Shown: positions 60,166-60,323 of the stretch, in pieces
How the letters are laid out: every line of letters begins with the position of its first letter
How positions within the stretch are numbered: the first letter of the stretch is position 1
NCBI GenBank assembly: GCA_029263015.1
Contig: JAJCYI010000176.1
Location: 1 to 60,323 of the forward strand
Direction of reading: 5' to 3'
Length of the DNA stretch: 60,323 nucleotides
Source: Saprospiraceae bacterium
GTDB taxonomy: Bacteria > Bacteroidota > Bacteroidia > Chitinophagales > Saprospiraceae
Translations under genes and position numbers: made by a program
Notes under the pieces: generated by a model
Databases searched by the model: none
What the model was told of the DNA's origin: nothing
Seen by the model: only the letters and a program-made list of their open reading frames with translations

Positions 60166-60323
60166 GTAAAATAAGCAAGTGTAAACATGAGTCATCCCAT
60201 AAGTAAGGTGTTTACGTAACGGAATCAAACCACCCCCTTTGGTCGAAGAGTTGTTCAAAAAACAAAGCGAGCAGGGCCATGGAGATGGCCGACCTCAAAC
60301 GGTAAACCGGTATGGCCGCAAGG
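60166..60323. other. Right window end
   Basis: No complete gene or clear element; the sequence is cut by the window edge. Confidence 0.4.

Noticed and set aside
1-60323. tRNA, rRNA, tmRNA, phage or insertion-sequence genes
   Set aside because: No T-arm-like GTTC-AANC signature in a cloverleaf context, no rRNA sequence, and no transposase, integrase or phage structural protein was recognised.

Overview
The window reads as a chromosome segment of a Bacteroidota bacterium, most likely of the Saprospiraceae/Lewinella type. The evidence is the type IX secretion system (T9SS) core protein SprA, a PorP/SprF protein, several secreted proteins with type A or type B T9SS sorting domains, a fused MurF-alanine racemase, and promoters of the form TTTG-N17-23-TAnnTTTG. 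No phage, plasmid, transposase, rRNA, tRNA or CRISPR array was seen.

Layout. 1-1.4 kb: a LamG surface protein with a type B sorting domain. 1.6-10.4 kb: uvrC and rsmA flank an accessory patch with three T9SS type A cargo genes, a TIKI/TraB-like lipoprotein gene, a decayed copy of the rsmA 3' end and the decayed C-terminus of a fourth cargo gene. 10.5-17.4 kb: pdxA, a small basic protein, gltX, a polysaccharide deacetylase, a solitary exbD, an M29 aminopeptidase and an unrecognised, possibly exonuclease-like protein. 17.5-20.3 kb: a DtxR-family metal regulator with a palindromic operator, then a metal-binding protein and an ABC ATPase without a permease. 20.5-31.8 kb: a 30-residue membrane peptide, an ECF-type sigma factor, a sensor kinase, tatC, a TlpA-like thioredoxin, a LolD-type ATPase, a Uma2 nuclease, asnS with a 150-residue insertion, a DCC thioredoxin and a NadR-like kinase. 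31.8-36 kb: murF-alr, a methyltransferase and ruvA. 36.3-44 kb: sprA. 44-49 kb: moeA, lspA, a probable small RNA, a TPR protein and a glucosaminidase. 49.6-60.1 kb: a giant type B adhesin, a PorP/SprF protein and an OmpA-family protein, a likely dedicated export and anchoring module.

Theme. SprA is the outer-membrane T9SS translocon, and most secreted proteins here carry C-terminal signals for it. TatC, LspA, ExbD, the glucosaminidase, the deacetylase and MurF-Alr add further envelope functions.

The least ordinary signal is noncoding. Families of 7-nt repeats (GAGAATT, GATTAGT, GTAAAAA/GGACAAA) and about 160-bp palindromic elements sit between genes. In places the short repeats have entered coding sequence: rsmA, murF-alr at three sites, and the 5' end of a small gene. 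A promoter-terminator pair with no reading frame between lspA and the TPR gene marks a candidate structured RNA of about 200 nt.
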